From Dermacentor variabilis (lineage: Eukaryota; Arthropoda; Arachnida; Ixodida; Ixodidae): a stretch of 64,000 nucleotides of DNA. Both the position numbers and the translations under genes were made by a program. The DNA is taken from positions 4,654,000 to 4,717,999 of the forward strand of contig NW_027460346.1 of assembly GCF_050947875.1 (NCBI RefSeq), given 5' to 3'. Position 1 is the first letter of the stretch, and each line of letters begins with the position of its first letter. The notes beneath the pieces were generated by a model, which did no database searches, had not been told where the DNA came from, and was given only the letters and a program-made list of their open reading frames with translations. Below, piece after piece: positions 10,710 to 22,739 of this stretch.

Positions 10710-12934
10710 GTGGCGGTGCTAAAAGGAAAGTGTTCGGAGTTTTGCCCTGCGTACTACGAAGGTCTTGTCGGCGCTACGCGGGCACGATACGAGACGAAGA
10801 CCAAACTCTGCGACGGCGTGGACCCTTACACACTGAGAGTCGGCGCGGATGCGACTGCAGATGTGGAGCTGCTGCCAGCTACAACGCAGGTGGACATAAT
10901 CAATTACCTGGTTTTGTCAACCAGCTACGTCACCTTGCAGCAGATGAAGGTGTATAAATCGCTGGATGCGCACAACTACTTCATCAGCGGCTGGGTGCGG
11001 AACATTGCAGCAATGCGGCTCCAGTCGGAGCGCGTCATCGTACTCGGCGAGGTAAGGCAACAGCGAATGAAAACACATTTTTGTGCACGAGGAAGCGTAG
11101 ACGACAGCGAAATATCGCGTTTTTATTCTACGATTCCATTCAGACGCAGCCGATTTGCCGCACTAGCTATTTCTGTTCAGTCTTTGTGCACAGAGCAGTT
11201 AAATGTAAACGTGGTGCAGCTTTTCTTAGGTGCCCAAGAGTAAAGTTCAGGTTGCACATTTAGATGCCGCAACCGTTGTACGCGCCAATATAAAGCTTCG
11301 CGATAGGGTCATTAACTAAACAAAACTTTTGAAAACTAATTCTAAGCAACATTTTTTTTTTTCAGGTCAGCCATTCTCAGCGGCTTCGGGAGCCAGACCT
11401 TAAAGTGTGGTGCTTAGCAAACACAGATGGCAGCATCATAACAGCGCACTGCACCTGCATGGCAGGTGCAGGGGAAGCATGCTCGCACATTGGTGCTGTG
11501 CTATTTGCTGTAGAGACATCAGTGCGCTTAAGAGAAACGAGAACATGCACAGGAAGAAAAAATGCCTGGTTCCCAGCCAATTGCTCTGGCACACAGCCCA
11601 AGCGCCTAAGAGACATAGATTTCTCGTCATCCAAGATGAGGAAGAGAAAAATGGACTCGATTCACCTGCAGCAAGGTGTTGAAATCACATCAACGTGCCT
11701 CCCACAAGCCCTGCCACTAGCTCCTACTGAAGAGTCAATACAACTGTTCCATTCACGTCTTGCTGATGCTGGAGCTACACCAGCTGTCTTCATGGTCCAC
11801 CCAAGGTACAGCGCTATGTTTGGGAAACCAAGAATGCTAGAACCACGTGTTCTGCGTGATCTCTCATTTGCAGAAGCTCGGTCTGAGGACTTGGAAACAC
11901 TGATTAAACGGGGTGAGGACTTCCTTAGTGAGCTTCACATCAGTGAAGAAATGGTGGACCACGTCGAAAGTGCCACAAGAGGACAGTCAAGTTGCCCAAA
12001 GTGGTTTGTGTACCGTGCTGGCAGAATCACTGCTTCTGTGACAAAAAGTGTATGCTCGACGAGCTTGAAAAAGCCTTCTATAAGTCTCTTGAAAAAAATA
12101 TGTTATCCTGAGCAGCAGAAGTTCACCTGCACATCAACAACATGGGGATTGGAGCATGAGTGTGACGCAATCACGAGCTACATGTCTGAAATGAAGCGGC
12201 ATCATAGTAACTTTGAACTCTTAAAGCCGGGAGTTTACTTGAGCACACAGCACCCATACCTTGCAGCGACACCAGATGCTTCTATCAGTTGCACATGCTG
12301 CGGCAAAGGCGTCGTTGAGGTTAAATGCCCATACACACTGGCCAGGAGAGGAATACAAGAGGCGAGCAATGACCCAAATTTTTGTCTAGAGAATGTGAAT
12401 GGAAAGCCGACATTGAAACGAACGCACCCATACTACTTTCAAGTGCAAACACAAATGGCGGTATGCGAGACAACATATTGCGATTTTGTTGTTTGGACCC
12501 CATTGTCAGTGTACATAGAAAGGGTGGCCAAGGACAATACCTTTTTGAGCTCCATGCTGTCCTCTACAAAGAAATTTTTTACACAAGTGATCATGCCAGA
12601 ACTGCTTGCACAGTATTTCACCAGGAGAAGTACAGAGAGCAGCCAAAATAGCAAAAAGGAAGCCTCGTACTGTTTCTGCGGAGGGCCTGAATCTGGCAAA
12701 ATGCTGGCATGCGAAGGCCAAAATTGCAAGTATGGCTGGTTTCACTATGTTTGTCTTGGTATTAAGAGGGCTCCAAAACAGAAACAGTGGTTTTGTGAGG
12801 ACTGTGCCACTGGAAATAGCCAACAGAAAGCTACAAACCCCAACAGAGCTGCAGCACCATTCAGCTGCTTGTCAAACGTTGTCAAGACTACACCTGAAGC
12901 GGCCAGTACAGCGACAAGTGTAAACACAGGATAG
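10710..12934 (+). CDS. SWIM zinc finger - YqaJ nuclease - PHD finger protein (two exons)
   Basis: Exon 1 is 10710-11051 (114 codons) and exon 2 is 11366-12934. The intron (11052-11365) has GTAAGG at its donor and a T-rich TTCAG acceptor, and both junctions are phase 0, giving 636 residues. A SWIM zinc finger (CTC...CSH, about 143-155) is followed by a YqaJ/lambda-exonuclease fold (about 323-492) with RAGRITAS, a conserved Glu at about 377, the PD-ExK residues Asp 418, Glu 432 and Lys 434, and a Gln-rich QVQTQM helix. A C4HC3 PHD finger (about 550-594) closes the protein. The nuclease therefore looks catalytically complete, and a PHD could tether it to histone H3 tails. The gene converges with the transposase at 14316-16327. 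Oddity: the frame opens at GTG (10710), with TGA two codons upstream and a favourable purine/G context, so either ATG has been lost or an upstream exon exists. The next in-frame ATG is near codon 80. Role inference: accessory nuclease of the transposon. Confidence 0.8.
11052..11365 (+). other. Intron of the YqaJ gene
   Basis: A 314-base intron with GT donor (GAG/GTAAGG) and AG acceptor after a ten-T tract. Removing it joins codon 114 to GTC in frame and restores the SWIM domain N-terminal strand. An alternative AG five bases downstream would break the frame. Confidence 0.8.
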
Positions 12935-13778
12935 CTAAGTGATGTGAAGCCTTGTCGCCCGTTATGTATACAGCAACAACCATCAAGACTACACACTGTG
13001 AATTTTGCATGTACAGCTAGATCCACGTAAACAACTATTGCTAAATGAAGAATAGCTTTAAGTGTGTAAATGCACCAATATGAACTGGTATGCCATATTT
13101 ATGTCCAATACCCATAATTTTAGCTTTCTTTTGCTGAAATTGAAAAAGTTTCAGAATAAGAAGTTATTTATAAACTTAGTTATTATTTACACAATACTGC
13201 AAGCTACCATTTTGCAGTCAGGACAGGAGTGGTTAATACTAAAACAATCAATATGGTATTGCACAGAGTAAAAAGACCAATTGTACTCAAGAACGCAGTC
13301 AAAACTTAATTGGGGTGCAAAGGCACTTGCAACTAAGTGGACGAACAAGTACACACACATAAAGATCATTCAAACGACAAAATGTTCCTTGATAAGCAAG
13401 CAGCAAAAGTGCAGACTTTATTGTCAATGTACAGGAATCAGAAAATGGACTATGAAAAGAGAAGCTGTGTCACAAGTAAACTACAGGGAGAATATGCACA
13501 TGTTGCGACCACGCACTGCAGATCAGATTCAGCACATATCTACAAGCACACGTTTGTTCGAAGATGCATGTGTGTAGGCACACACCAAGTGCTTGAGTTA
13601 ATACTTGTGCGAATGTAAAAGCACTTGTGAAAAGTTCATACTTGTAAAAGAATGCCTTCAGTAAAACTTTGCAAACTGTCTACTGTGCAACATGCAGTTA
13701 TTTACAATGCAATGGGAGAACAATGGAAGCAATTACTCAGTGAAATCACAAATGAAAATGCGCCATCAGCAAAGAATG
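12935..13778. other. 3' flank between the two convergent transposon genes
   Basis: AT-rich DNA likely holding the 3' UTR of the YqaJ gene. No coding signature. Confidence 0.45.
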
Positions 13779-14290
13779 GCAATGGGGGTCAGGAGACACG
13801 GATGGGAGCGAGACAACAAGGATGAGCACTAATTTTCAACTGGGTATTTATTCCCAGAAAAACATGTATTTGTAGGTCCGCACACCGATACGGCCCAATC
13901 ACCACACATGAAAACCAGCCGCTTCCAGGAACGCAAATTTGCTTGTCGTCAGAGCAACCGAAGGGGAACTAATGCAGGTATCAGCGGCCCTCGCTATCAA
14001 TGCAGCTTCAACACATCTCATATAACTTCATCTACATTCCTATACAAAACAGAGCACTCTTAAACAACGGTTTACACCCACAATCACCGCAATGCACAGA
14101 CACATGACCATCCCTACATCGGTTCAATTTTTGGTTATGTTATTTTAACTTATCATTCAGGCATCTCTCCGACGGCCCAATGTAAACCTTCCCACACGAT
14201 ATGGCAAGGCGATGCACCACATTCTTTGTGCTATGACCCCCATTGCTGTACGTAACCAACTAGCCCAAGCCCATACAACCATACTTGTAA
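13779..14290 (-). mobile_element. Penelope-like element fragment (GIY-YIG C-terminus)
   Basis: Read on the minus strand from about 14215 to 14010, a frame with one stop encodes SCGKVYIGPSERCLND and then HVSVHCGDCGCKPLF. This is the GIY-YIG-type endonuclease end of a Penelope-like retroelement (Y-I-G preceded by a Cys-Gly, then the conserved HC..C.C.P). The reverse transcriptase part is absent. The fragment sits about 25-40 bases past the transposase stop codon, so it landed in that gene's 3' UTR. A 13-base sequence (GCAATGGGGGTCA) occurs in inverted orientation at 13779-13791 and 14234-14246. It is more diverged than the copies at 40-43 kb and probably belongs to another subfamily. Confidence 0.6.
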
Positions 14291-14315
14291 ACATCAAGAA
14301 TGTCCGCAAGGCTGT

Positions 14316-16327
14316 TCACGAGGGCAGTTTTGGATTTGCAGGAACTACCGATGGACAAAGGTTGATGAGGGCACAGCAAACTGTTACAATCTTATCAAGT
14401 GGTGTGAATGCGTGTCCTGCCTTGCTAGCCACGTAGTGAATTGGCTGGACTGCTTTCATTATCAAATATTTGTTCCGCACAAGCCCTATCACCCGTTCTA
14501 CATGAATGCGAACATTGGCCAGTTTTCTCGTGTTTTCTACATCCAGCGCAGTAAGTTGTTTCTGGCCTCTAGTGAAAGCAGGGATATGGAGTTTAGCACA
14601 GTACAACCCTAAAGTGCCTGCAATGTCAAAACCTCTGTCAGCCAGAACAACATCCCCTTGTGACAAATATTCCAAAATGCCACAATGTTCGGTTATGTGC
14701 TTATCACTAGCTCTGCCTCCCCAACCTTCAGAAATGTATGTAATTACACCTTGTGGACAGATGCCAATTAAAAACTTGGCAGTGTTGCTGTTCTTATAGT
14801 TTGACCAAGTCTCGCTTCTTGGCTGCAAGGATGATGGTCTTTCAATTCTGATCTCAAAGCAGTCAATTATGACTGCCACTTTTGAGCCAAATGATTCAAA
14901 AAACGCTTGTGGCATTGTCCTTTGTATATCATTTCGTGACGGCCACACAATTTGTGACCTCAGCCTTGAAAAGGCAGCATCCAGCCACTTCTCAAAAATT
15001 CTGCTAACGGTAGCACATGAAATGTGAAACCTATAGGCAAGATCCTGGTGCGGAAAGTTGAACTTAAGTTTCATTAAGAAAATAATGAACTCTTGAAACT
15101 TTGGCAACCCATTTTGCGGCGTATGTTTTACAGCCGACTCAACCAGTTGGAATATAGCATGCAAGACCGAATAGTTTATCATTCCCGAGTAAAAGGCAAC
15201 TTTGGCGTCATCTTGACGCAGAGATTCCTCCGTAACTTCAAGCAATTCTTTTTGCTTTTTTAAGGTGCACAATTCACAAGTAAGTCTCTTGTTGTCTGCC
15301 TTAAGTGCTTGGATGTTGTGCCCCGTTAAATCTGTCTGCACACCAATATCACCTGTAAAAGAAGAAAAAAATGTAAACCAAATTTCAAGTGATTCACAGT
15401 AGGCAGTATCACAAAATTTTGTTGCAAACTTACGTCTGCGTGGTTCTGAGTCCACAGTAGAAACTGGAAGCTCCATTCGACATTCTGCCTCATTTTCCGA
15501 GCTTGCACCGCTTTCGGGAAACTCGATACCCGCGGGAGACTGTTGCGTTGCTACGCTGGCTTCGACAGCATCCTTTTCTTTCTTTTTTTGGCTGCGCTTC
15601 TTCGATCGCTCGAACCTCGCTTCGTTGGTCAAAGGTCTTTCACTTCCGTAACCCAGATGCTGCATTGGTGCCCAGTCAGGGTTTGCCTCATCCATCAACT
15701 TGGAAGGCTTGCCTGCAAATATTTAGAGCCATCGCGAAGCCTCCCAATGTAATGATCACATAGGGTGGCGAGACTTCGAGCTGCCGACACGAAAGCACCC
15801 ATGTTTTTACACGGCACATCACGACGTTGCACAGGCAGCGTTTTAAGAATGAGCAGAAAAAGTGAGCAGCGTACGTAAACGACAGTCAAGAACTGCTGGC
15901 GTGCAGCGAAAAAAGCGAAATTCGTACGTAAACAGCAATCAGGAATTCCTGGCGTGCAGCGTGCAGTAACAGAAGCGAGCGAAAGATCCGCGTACGTAAA
16001 CAGTGGACGAGATCTACTGCGTGCGTGCATCGCAATTAGCGGCATGGCTTGCCTATACCGGTGTGTAAATGCATGCGGGTGTGCCTTTTCCTTACCTGTG
16101 ATGAAGTGGCGACCGCAGACACGGACGTTTTCAAGGTTCTTCAAGTCGCTCCTATTAATACGAGCAAGCCAGAGGCTCCTGCGCTTTTCGGAGAGAATCC
16201 TCGTTCTCTCACACTGCCGAGTTATTATTTTAGGCATACTGTGTAATCCTACGCTCGAGCCAGTGCAGCTGGGCCTCTTAGCACTCTTGCTTCTTGTTCG
16301 GCAACCATATATGGCGCATATAGGCAT
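14316..16327 (-). CDS. THAP domain - DDE transposase (three exons)
   Basis: Exons on the minus strand are 16327-16096, 15712-15434 and 15352-14316, together 515 residues. Exon 1 starts at an ATG and carries a THAP zinc finger (MPICAIYGC, then W, then CGRHF; C2CH). Its donor GTAAGG (after 16096) joins in frame to the acceptor TTTGCAG before 15712. A Lys-rich linker and a coiled coil (about 182-217) precede an HTH_Tnp_4-type helix-turn-helix (about 273-300) and a DDE_Tnp_4 catalytic core: Asp in VIIDCF (334), Asp in LADRGFD (409) and Glu in RIHVERVIG (456). All three acidic residues are present and no internal stop is seen, so it may be active. THAP would bind the terminal repeats. It converges on the YqaJ gene. 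A short second intron is described separately. Confidence 0.85.
15353..15433 (-). other. 81-base in-frame intron of the THAP-DDE transposase
   Basis: On the minus strand it has a strong donor (GAC/GTAAGT) and a pyrimidine-rich acceptor (TTCTTTTACAG/GTGAT). Its length is a multiple of three and it has no stop, so retention would simply add 27 residues (rich in Phe, Cys and Thr) ahead of the coiled coil. The splice signals favour removal. Confidence 0.65.
15713..16095 (-). other. First intron of the THAP-DDE transposase
   Basis: 383 bases with GTAAGG donor and TTTGCAG acceptor. It separates the THAP finger from the rest of the protein, and splicing continues the frame as TGKPSKLMDEA. Confidence 0.75.
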
Positions 16328-16394
16328 TATTTCGAATAAAGCAAGGACTACGGAAAGACGCAAACACAGTCGTCCGTACGGCTGCCGGTTCGGT

Positions 16395-16462
16395 TGGTAC
16401 TCGGCAATGGCGGACGCGGTCACGGAAGCTGCCGGAAGTGACGTGCATGCAAGTTATGTATT
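16395..16462 (-). repeat. Right subterminal block of the two-gene transposon, interrupted
   Basis: Inverted counterpart of 10551-10640, with GGCAATGGCGG and AAGTTATGTA shared. It ends abruptly at the inverted-repeat unit and resumes at 25561 with TTAGACGCACG. Confidence 0.7.
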
Positions 16463-16837
16463 TGTCGTACAAAAATCCCTCACGTGACCTGATCCTAGGT
16501 GCCTAGGGACTGCATCGTTTAGGGATTTTTGAGAAGGCGCGATGCTGGCGCCGAGCGACGCCGTGGCGTGTTCGTCCTCGGCGTGATCATTCTCTGGACC
16601 CCGCGTTGTTCAACATTGCTCATGTGATTGTACGTGCGTTGCTTGTGTGTTGGTTGTAGGTTCTGCGTTACTTGGCGGAAAGCCGCGAGTAGTGGTGGTG
16701 CGGCAGTGCAGCTTTCGCCTCGGTGAGCTCTGGCAGTAGAGAATCTGCGTTTGTGACCCGTGCTTGCTTGACAATTGAAATGTCGAAGTGGCCTAGCGCA
16801 TCGGCAGCGAAGTTCTGCGAACCGCGATGTGGCGTCG
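16463..16837 (+). repeat. Left arm of the 9.1 kb unit
   Basis: Starts TGTCGTACAAAAATCCC and contains a near-palindrome CCTAGGTGCCTAGG at about 16492-16505. It matches the right arm in inverse orientation, including GACAATTGAAATGTCGAAG near 16770. Confidence 0.8.
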
Positions 16838-17652
16838 CCGTGTCCGACTTTGCTTAACGGACATCGAGGGATGTGCTGCTCGCTACAAGTCATGTAAATG
16901 CGACTGCGTCGACCGCCCACTGTTCAGTGCTGAATGTGTGTTAGGTGTGCTGTGCTTGAAACGAGTGGTTCAGCCGTGCAGCGGGGGGTGGTGGAGGAGC
17001 AGAGTGGCTTAGGGTCTCCATTTGCACGTTCACAGATATGTGCTCCCGTTTTGGTCTCATTAGCGGCTGTCGCGGGATTGTGGTGTGCTCCTTGCCTAGT
17101 ATGAAGTTTACGATGCTAACACACAGCATGTTCACGTTTTTCCGTGCTATATCTCATTTGCATGACGACCGAGTTGAAAACAAGGCATATGTATCTGTTG
17201 TTTTCGTTTGTGTGTTGTAAATTACTACCTGTTGTGGAAGTTCTGGAAGTCTTATTACGCAAGGAGTACGAACGTAAACATATAAACATATTTCTGTGTG
17301 TGTGAAATTATGAATTACCCAGAATAGCCTTTACGACTGATAAGTGGGCTACACAGCCTGTGTGAATCAGCTACCTTTTGTTGCGACGCTCTTCCATGTG
17401 GTAGACTGATGCATGGTGCGCGTTTATTTCTGTACTGTTGTAAAAAGCATTTGTTTATTCACTCAATACAAATGTACTGCTTCTTCGCCGCAGTGCATTT
17501 TAGTTACGCGGTAAAGGATACTAAAAGTGGGAGGGGGCCGCTATCACCCAGCATAGTGTGTCCACTCAGGCGACCTGAGAGGCGGCGGTTGCGCGAGTGT
17601 ATAATCATAGGGTATAATTAAACAACTCTTTTTTTTTCTTTTTTTTTATGTC
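16838..17652. other. Unresolved interior of the 9.1 kb unit, left part
   Basis: No recognised coding sequence or repeat before the SINE. Confidence 0.4.
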
Positions 17653-17893
17653 ACCCGCCGTGGTTGCTCAGTGGCTATGGTGTTGGGCTGCTGAGCACGA
17701 GGTCGCGGGATCGAATCCCGGCCACGGCGGCCGCATTTCGATGGGGGCGAAATGCGAAAACACCCGTGTGCTTAGATTTAGGTGCACGTTAAAGAACCCC
17801 AGGTGGTCAAAATTTCCGGAGTCCTCCACTACGGCGTGCCTCATAATCAGAAAGTGGTTTTGACACGTAAAACCCCAAATATTATTATTATTA
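17653..17893 (+). mobile_element. tRNA-derived SINE (ixodid tick type)
   Basis: Begins ACCCGCCGTGGTTGCTCAG (A box), has a B box GGGATCGAATCCC about 50 bases on, then a tRNA-unrelated body with TTAGATTTAGGTGCACG and an (ATT)n tail. It is flanked by direct repeats ending TTTTTATGTC at 17637-17652 and 17894-17905. A second copy is at 50456-50694. Such elements are transcribed by RNA polymerase III and mobilised by a partner LINE. I recall this family as the ixodid SINE named Ruka. Confidence 0.9.
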
Positions 17894-17905
17894 TCTTTTT
17901 ATGTC

Positions 17906-20900
17906 CAGTGACAGTGGCCCCTTTCCACTTTTAGTATGCTTCAACGCAGTACATTGCTTAGGCTTCACCGCAGAACATAGGTGTATTGCAAAAAAGTTAA
18001 TCTTAAAAAGCTCAATTATGCAACGTTTCTTTCGTAGCTTGCTACACCGCAATACAGAGGTGGAAATAAGCATTGTGCAGTAAAGCATACTAATAGTGGA
18101 AAGGGCACATAGGTTTGCTCATTATTTTCAATTGTGATATAATTTGCAAGTGCATCTGTGCTCTTGGTAAGCTTAATTGACAATTCTTTGTACATTACAA
18201 ATTCATATTGCAGGGAAGCTTACTAAGGCACATTCGTCATTTTGTAACGCAGTATTCACCTTCAATGCAGGAGCACAATGCGGATTCATACCTATGCTTC
18301 TGGCTGGACTGCACATGCTCTTTGAGAATTGATTCGTTTTGCATAAGTGCACTGGTACTTTACTCTAAACTGGAGGGCTGAAGTTTATACGGAAGCACAA
18401 TTTTTATTAAGGGGACAAGATGTTGCCAAGATGGTTGCAGCACAGCTTTTTTTTCTTCCAGGCACCTTTTCTATTAGAAGCTTCCATTGCAGTGTTTCGA
18501 GTCTCTTTGAGCCAGCATATAGTGTATATAAAAATCGGACACCGATTGGGAACATCACCTATGCTCTCTGCAATAAGCTGTGCACAGGATAAGTTCATGC
18601 CTATATATAGAAAAAAATGTAGCATGACCAGACAAAATAAAAGGGGGTGGGCTGCAGCAATACTAGGTGTTAAGTGGTGCCTTATCCTTTCCCTTCAGTT
18701 TTCTGTTTTGTGCTTTCTATTATGGATCCTCCACAGTAACCACACGAGTGCTGAACTTGAGCTTGTTGGTTTCAGATCTGATGGTTGTTACTAACAGAAC
18801 AGTGTGATACACGAACAAGGGCTTGGAGGCATCCGGTCACCTTGCTTGTCTCATGGTGTCGCTTTGTGAGCACCATGAGCCTCCAGACCAACTCGGAAGA
18901 AAGGTTTCTTGCAATCGCTTCTGAACTGTATTGCCACCGAACCAACAGTGCTCTCAATGACAACTTTTGGACAGTAGAATGCTTGCACCCAGCAAAGTCT
19001 AAGAAGGAAGCATTCAGGATGTGCCAAGTGGGCCTTTTGAAGCTGGCCGCATTGCTGAAGGGGCTTTGCCTATCCGCCCTCTTTATGGATGCACAAGGAT
19101 GATTTCTTCTTTCAGAAGGATTGTTTCAGAGGTGTCACATGGCAACAGTGTTGGGTGTTTAGTAGCAGATAAGCTTGCCTTTGGCCACTGTCAATAATCT
19201 GTTTTTTCTCCAATGCCCCTGTGAAGTGCCTACTTTTTGGACACAACGTGCTCTCCATGCATGCATGCATTTTTAGCTTGTAAAGATGTCTATTACCCCT
19301 TGCCTCAAGCCGGTCCTTGCTGATGTCAACCAAGAAGGCAGTGGGGAGTATGGCGATGCATACTTACAAAGCACTGCTAATACCAGTGAAACCAGATTAG
19401 TGGAGCTGCCGTTTTTTTTTGTCCACTCCATCTTCATCAATTACAATGAGCAGTTCTTTGTCCAAACAGAAGGCATATGTAGTTGGTCATGCATAGCCTG
19501 TGCACTAAGATTTGTTGGCGTGTTACAAGAGACGTGCCTGAGAACCTCAGCAGTGTCTATACGCAAAAACCTTCTGATGTGTTGATGACTTCTTTCTCTT
19601 TATCACAGTTTGCCTGATGAAGCCAGCAACTTGGTCAATTAGATGTTCAACAGGCTTCCCACTAGTTTTCCCAGCGTCTCCTTTACCAGTGTGCTGCTCA
19701 TAGATATCTGTTTTCTTGACCTTGCACTGCACTTCAACCATGGCCACACCTGCTGAACCTATAGTATGCGATCAGAAAAGTGCTATACATCACGTTGCTC
19801 CAAACTCATGACAAGCTAGAAGGCCTTGAGGAACACCTTCATTAATTTCCGTCCTCATCATACTGTAGGAAGCTTCGCATGACAAGTGCAACAATTAACA
19901 TCTGCTGGTTTTTCAGTGCTATTCCTGTCCAGCTTGCTGAAAGCTATCCTGAGTTTTTCAAAAGCAAAACTGCTTCCGGACAAGAAGTGCATAAAGCAAG
20001 GGTAGCTATAACCATATATGTCGCACAAAATGAAGAAGGCCACCGAGTGTACAGGCGGTTTAATTCATATCCAACAAGCTTGGTTCTCTCTTTGCAAGTG
20101 AGTAAACCCAACTTGCCCCAAAAACATGGCCTGTGACAAACTATGTGCCAGATGCTGTGTCCCCTGCAAAGCTGAAGATGTGTACAAGATCCTGACACCC
20201 ACAGTGGCTTCTACACTGCGCAAACAGTTTACTATAGGAACGACTGCCTCAACTAATATGCTAATAACATGAAAACGGGCAGAAATTTGGCTATTCATTG
20301 GGCCCCACTGCAGGTGCAAGCCACTCTTCCGCCAGATGCGTGTTGTTCACAGGAACTGGAGCTATACAAATGCAGATAAAAACAATGATGTTTGAAAGTA
20401 GTAGAGTTGAACTATATTCTGCACAAACAGTGCTACTTGCAGTGCTGGTAACTTATAGCTACAATTCATGGCTGCCCCACCATGCAAAGGCACTATTCTT
20501 GAATTAACTTCTATTTATGGTGGCCATATATTGCAAGTACATATCATCCACATTGTGTGCAATATGATTAAATGATGTCAACTTTGATAGCCATTCCTAA
20601 TCTGAGATACAACAAAAGAACTAATATAGGCAACAAATCGTAATTCAAAAAGACAACCAGTGCACAGGATAAGTGACAGACTTCCTTTTATTGAACAAAA
20701 GTCACATGTCAACAACAGTGGGTAGCAAGCTTGGGTGACAGAGGCAAAACTTAGCGAAATGCTACACTCATACTCAAATGTAAAACGGCCTATGACACAA
20801 AAAACATTATATTTTACTGAATGAAAGGGCAAGACTCCATCCAAGAATGCACTATGGCACCACATAATTGACATGGTGTAAAAGATGTTAACATGCCCTC

Positions 20901-22316
20901 TCCATAAAAAAAAGAAACACTTAAAACATGCCTTAAAAGGCAATGTGCAGAGTCTGAAAGCAAGGAAAAACAACCCAAAAAAGGTTTCGCTAAGTCTTTC
21001 AATGATTAAAATTGTCAAACTGCCTTGTCACTTCTTAATGAATATGCACAGCGGAAAAGGATGAAAAGAAAGCCCAATAGCAGGGCCACAGAAAATGTCA
21101 CCAAATAAATAAACCTTGCTTACCAAGGATACTGGTTTAGTTGTCTGACTCTGCAATATAATTGTGTATGAGCTTTTCTTGTTTAGAACGGTTTAGCAGA
21201 TAGCGGAAAAAATGGACATGAGAGCACCAGGTGCATGCATAGTCGATGCACGAAGAGCCACTGTTTTCTTACTTTTTTTCTCTACTACTATTCACGAATA
21301 TGTAAGTGCCTTAATAGCACTGCTAAAATCCTACTGCAAAACACAAGATTGGGCAAGTTGTGGCATAACGAAAATTGGAGTTCCACTCATACTGTGAAAG
21401 TGATGCAATAAATGGTGAAATATGCGCAGGAAGCTTGCTTCATTCGGTGTTTGTTGAAGTGAACACTTGCCAGTGCAAGTCAGTAATCTCCTTTAAAGTA
21501 AAATAAGTGGGAGTTGTGCCTCCCAGTGTTGAAGTGGAAAGACTAGTTTTCTTCCTCCTCTTTCACATCCAGACTTGGTCTCTGGTCTCCAGAAAAACAA
21601 CCCTTTAGCTTCTTACTGCTGAATTAATTTGGTTTTCTCAAAGCTATATTTGAGCTACCCATTGCTAGGTCTCGCGCTCTGCCCCATCAACCAGCCCCAT
21701 CCAGCAAATCTGAGAAGCCAAGCACTAGAAGATTAATAAAGCAGATGCACCCAATCACTGTCATTACATGTAAGAAGAAAAATTAACATAGTACTGCCTT
21801 CACAAGTGGGGAAAGTGATGAGTAAGAATTTGAAGGCGTGGACGCCAGCTCTATATACAGCACGCAGACATTGAACAGGTGTTAGCCAATCATGGCACCT
21901 GTTGGCTAGATCGCACTCTCCAGGATCGGTATTCGCCACGACTATACCTTCAGCAGAGTGGCTGAAATGTAGAATTGTGGACTGCCAATCTTTTGATCAT
22001 ATGTTTGAATGAATCACAATGAGAACTTTATCTGCAATATTCTAGCAATAAATTTGGGAATTAGTGACAACACCAGTAGACATCAGAACCAGGGGAGTTG
22101 GCCCATAGCAGCTATTGGTGTAAAAAAGAAGACTGGCATAAGAAGAATTGAGATGTGTACGCTACATGCCTTTGTTCTGGTAGTGTTCCACTACTTTGGT
22201 GCTACAGTTAATGATCTCGAATGAGTTCAAGGAGGAAGAATTTAGTCCAGAAAAAAATATTACGCATAACAGCTGTATCTAGTTGTATCATTTGCCTATG
22301 CCGCTGTATATAACCC
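17906..22316. other. Unresolved interior of the 9.1 kb unit, middle part
   Basis: About 4.4 kb of AT-rich DNA with scattered frames of 60-146 codons on both strands (for example 18785-19102 plus and 20578-21018 minus). None shows a domain I recognise. It could be a decayed multi-exon gene captured by the unit, but I cannot support exons. Confidence 0.35.
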
Positions 22317-22503
22317 TGTCCACACTGCTAGGAAGGGAAGCGTAGCAGAGGGCGGCAGAAAGTTGGGTGGGCGGATGAGGTTAAGAAATTTGTAGGGACA
22401 ACATGGCCACAATTAGTACATGACCGGGGTAGTTGGAGAAGTATGGGAGAGGCCTTTGCGATGCAGTGGGTGTAACCAGACTGATGATGATGATGTCCAC
22501 ACT
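22317..22503 (+). mobile_element. Truncated RTE LINE tail with 10 bp target duplication
   Basis: The insert (22327-22493) matches the last 160 bases of the RTE element at 31446-31609, ending in the same (TGA)n tail. Exact direct repeats TGTCCACACT flank it at 22317-22326 and 22494-22503. The coding part is the C-terminal GRQKVRWADEI region with stops. Confidence 0.85.
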
Positions 22504-22739
22504 TACCTAAAGCACATGAGTGGCATCCTAAACAAAATTGAGCTTTTGATATTGCTTTGGAGAAAATGAATCTGTTTCAGCCTAACAGTATGTATACATA
22601 TTGTGCATACCTGCATTCGGTGTACCTTATCACCAACTGTTAAGTCACCTTCTTACCTCATCAGCAAATCACTCCTGCAACCAAGTGTGCTGGTCCGGGT
22701 TTTACCTGTATTTCCACCTGTGCAGTTGGTAAAAGTCTT

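Noticed and set aside
10535..10957. 140-codon frame overlapping exon 1 of the YqaJ gene
   Set aside because: The other frame continues in phase across a good intron into the SWIM domain; this one does not.
14316..15698. Single-exon transposase of 460 residues starting at 15698
   Set aside because: That frame begins at TTG, lacks the THAP finger and reads through an 81-base intron; the three-exon model restores a complete domain order.
18785..19102. Open frame of 105 codons on the plus strand inside the 9.1 kb unit
   Set aside because: No domain, no splice context that extends it, and similar-sized frames occur on the other strand; not enough to call a gene.
20578..21018. 146-codon minus-strand frame rich in Phe, Cys and Leu
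   Set aside because: Composition follows from AT-rich DNA read in antisense; no motif or membrane-protein pattern that I trust.
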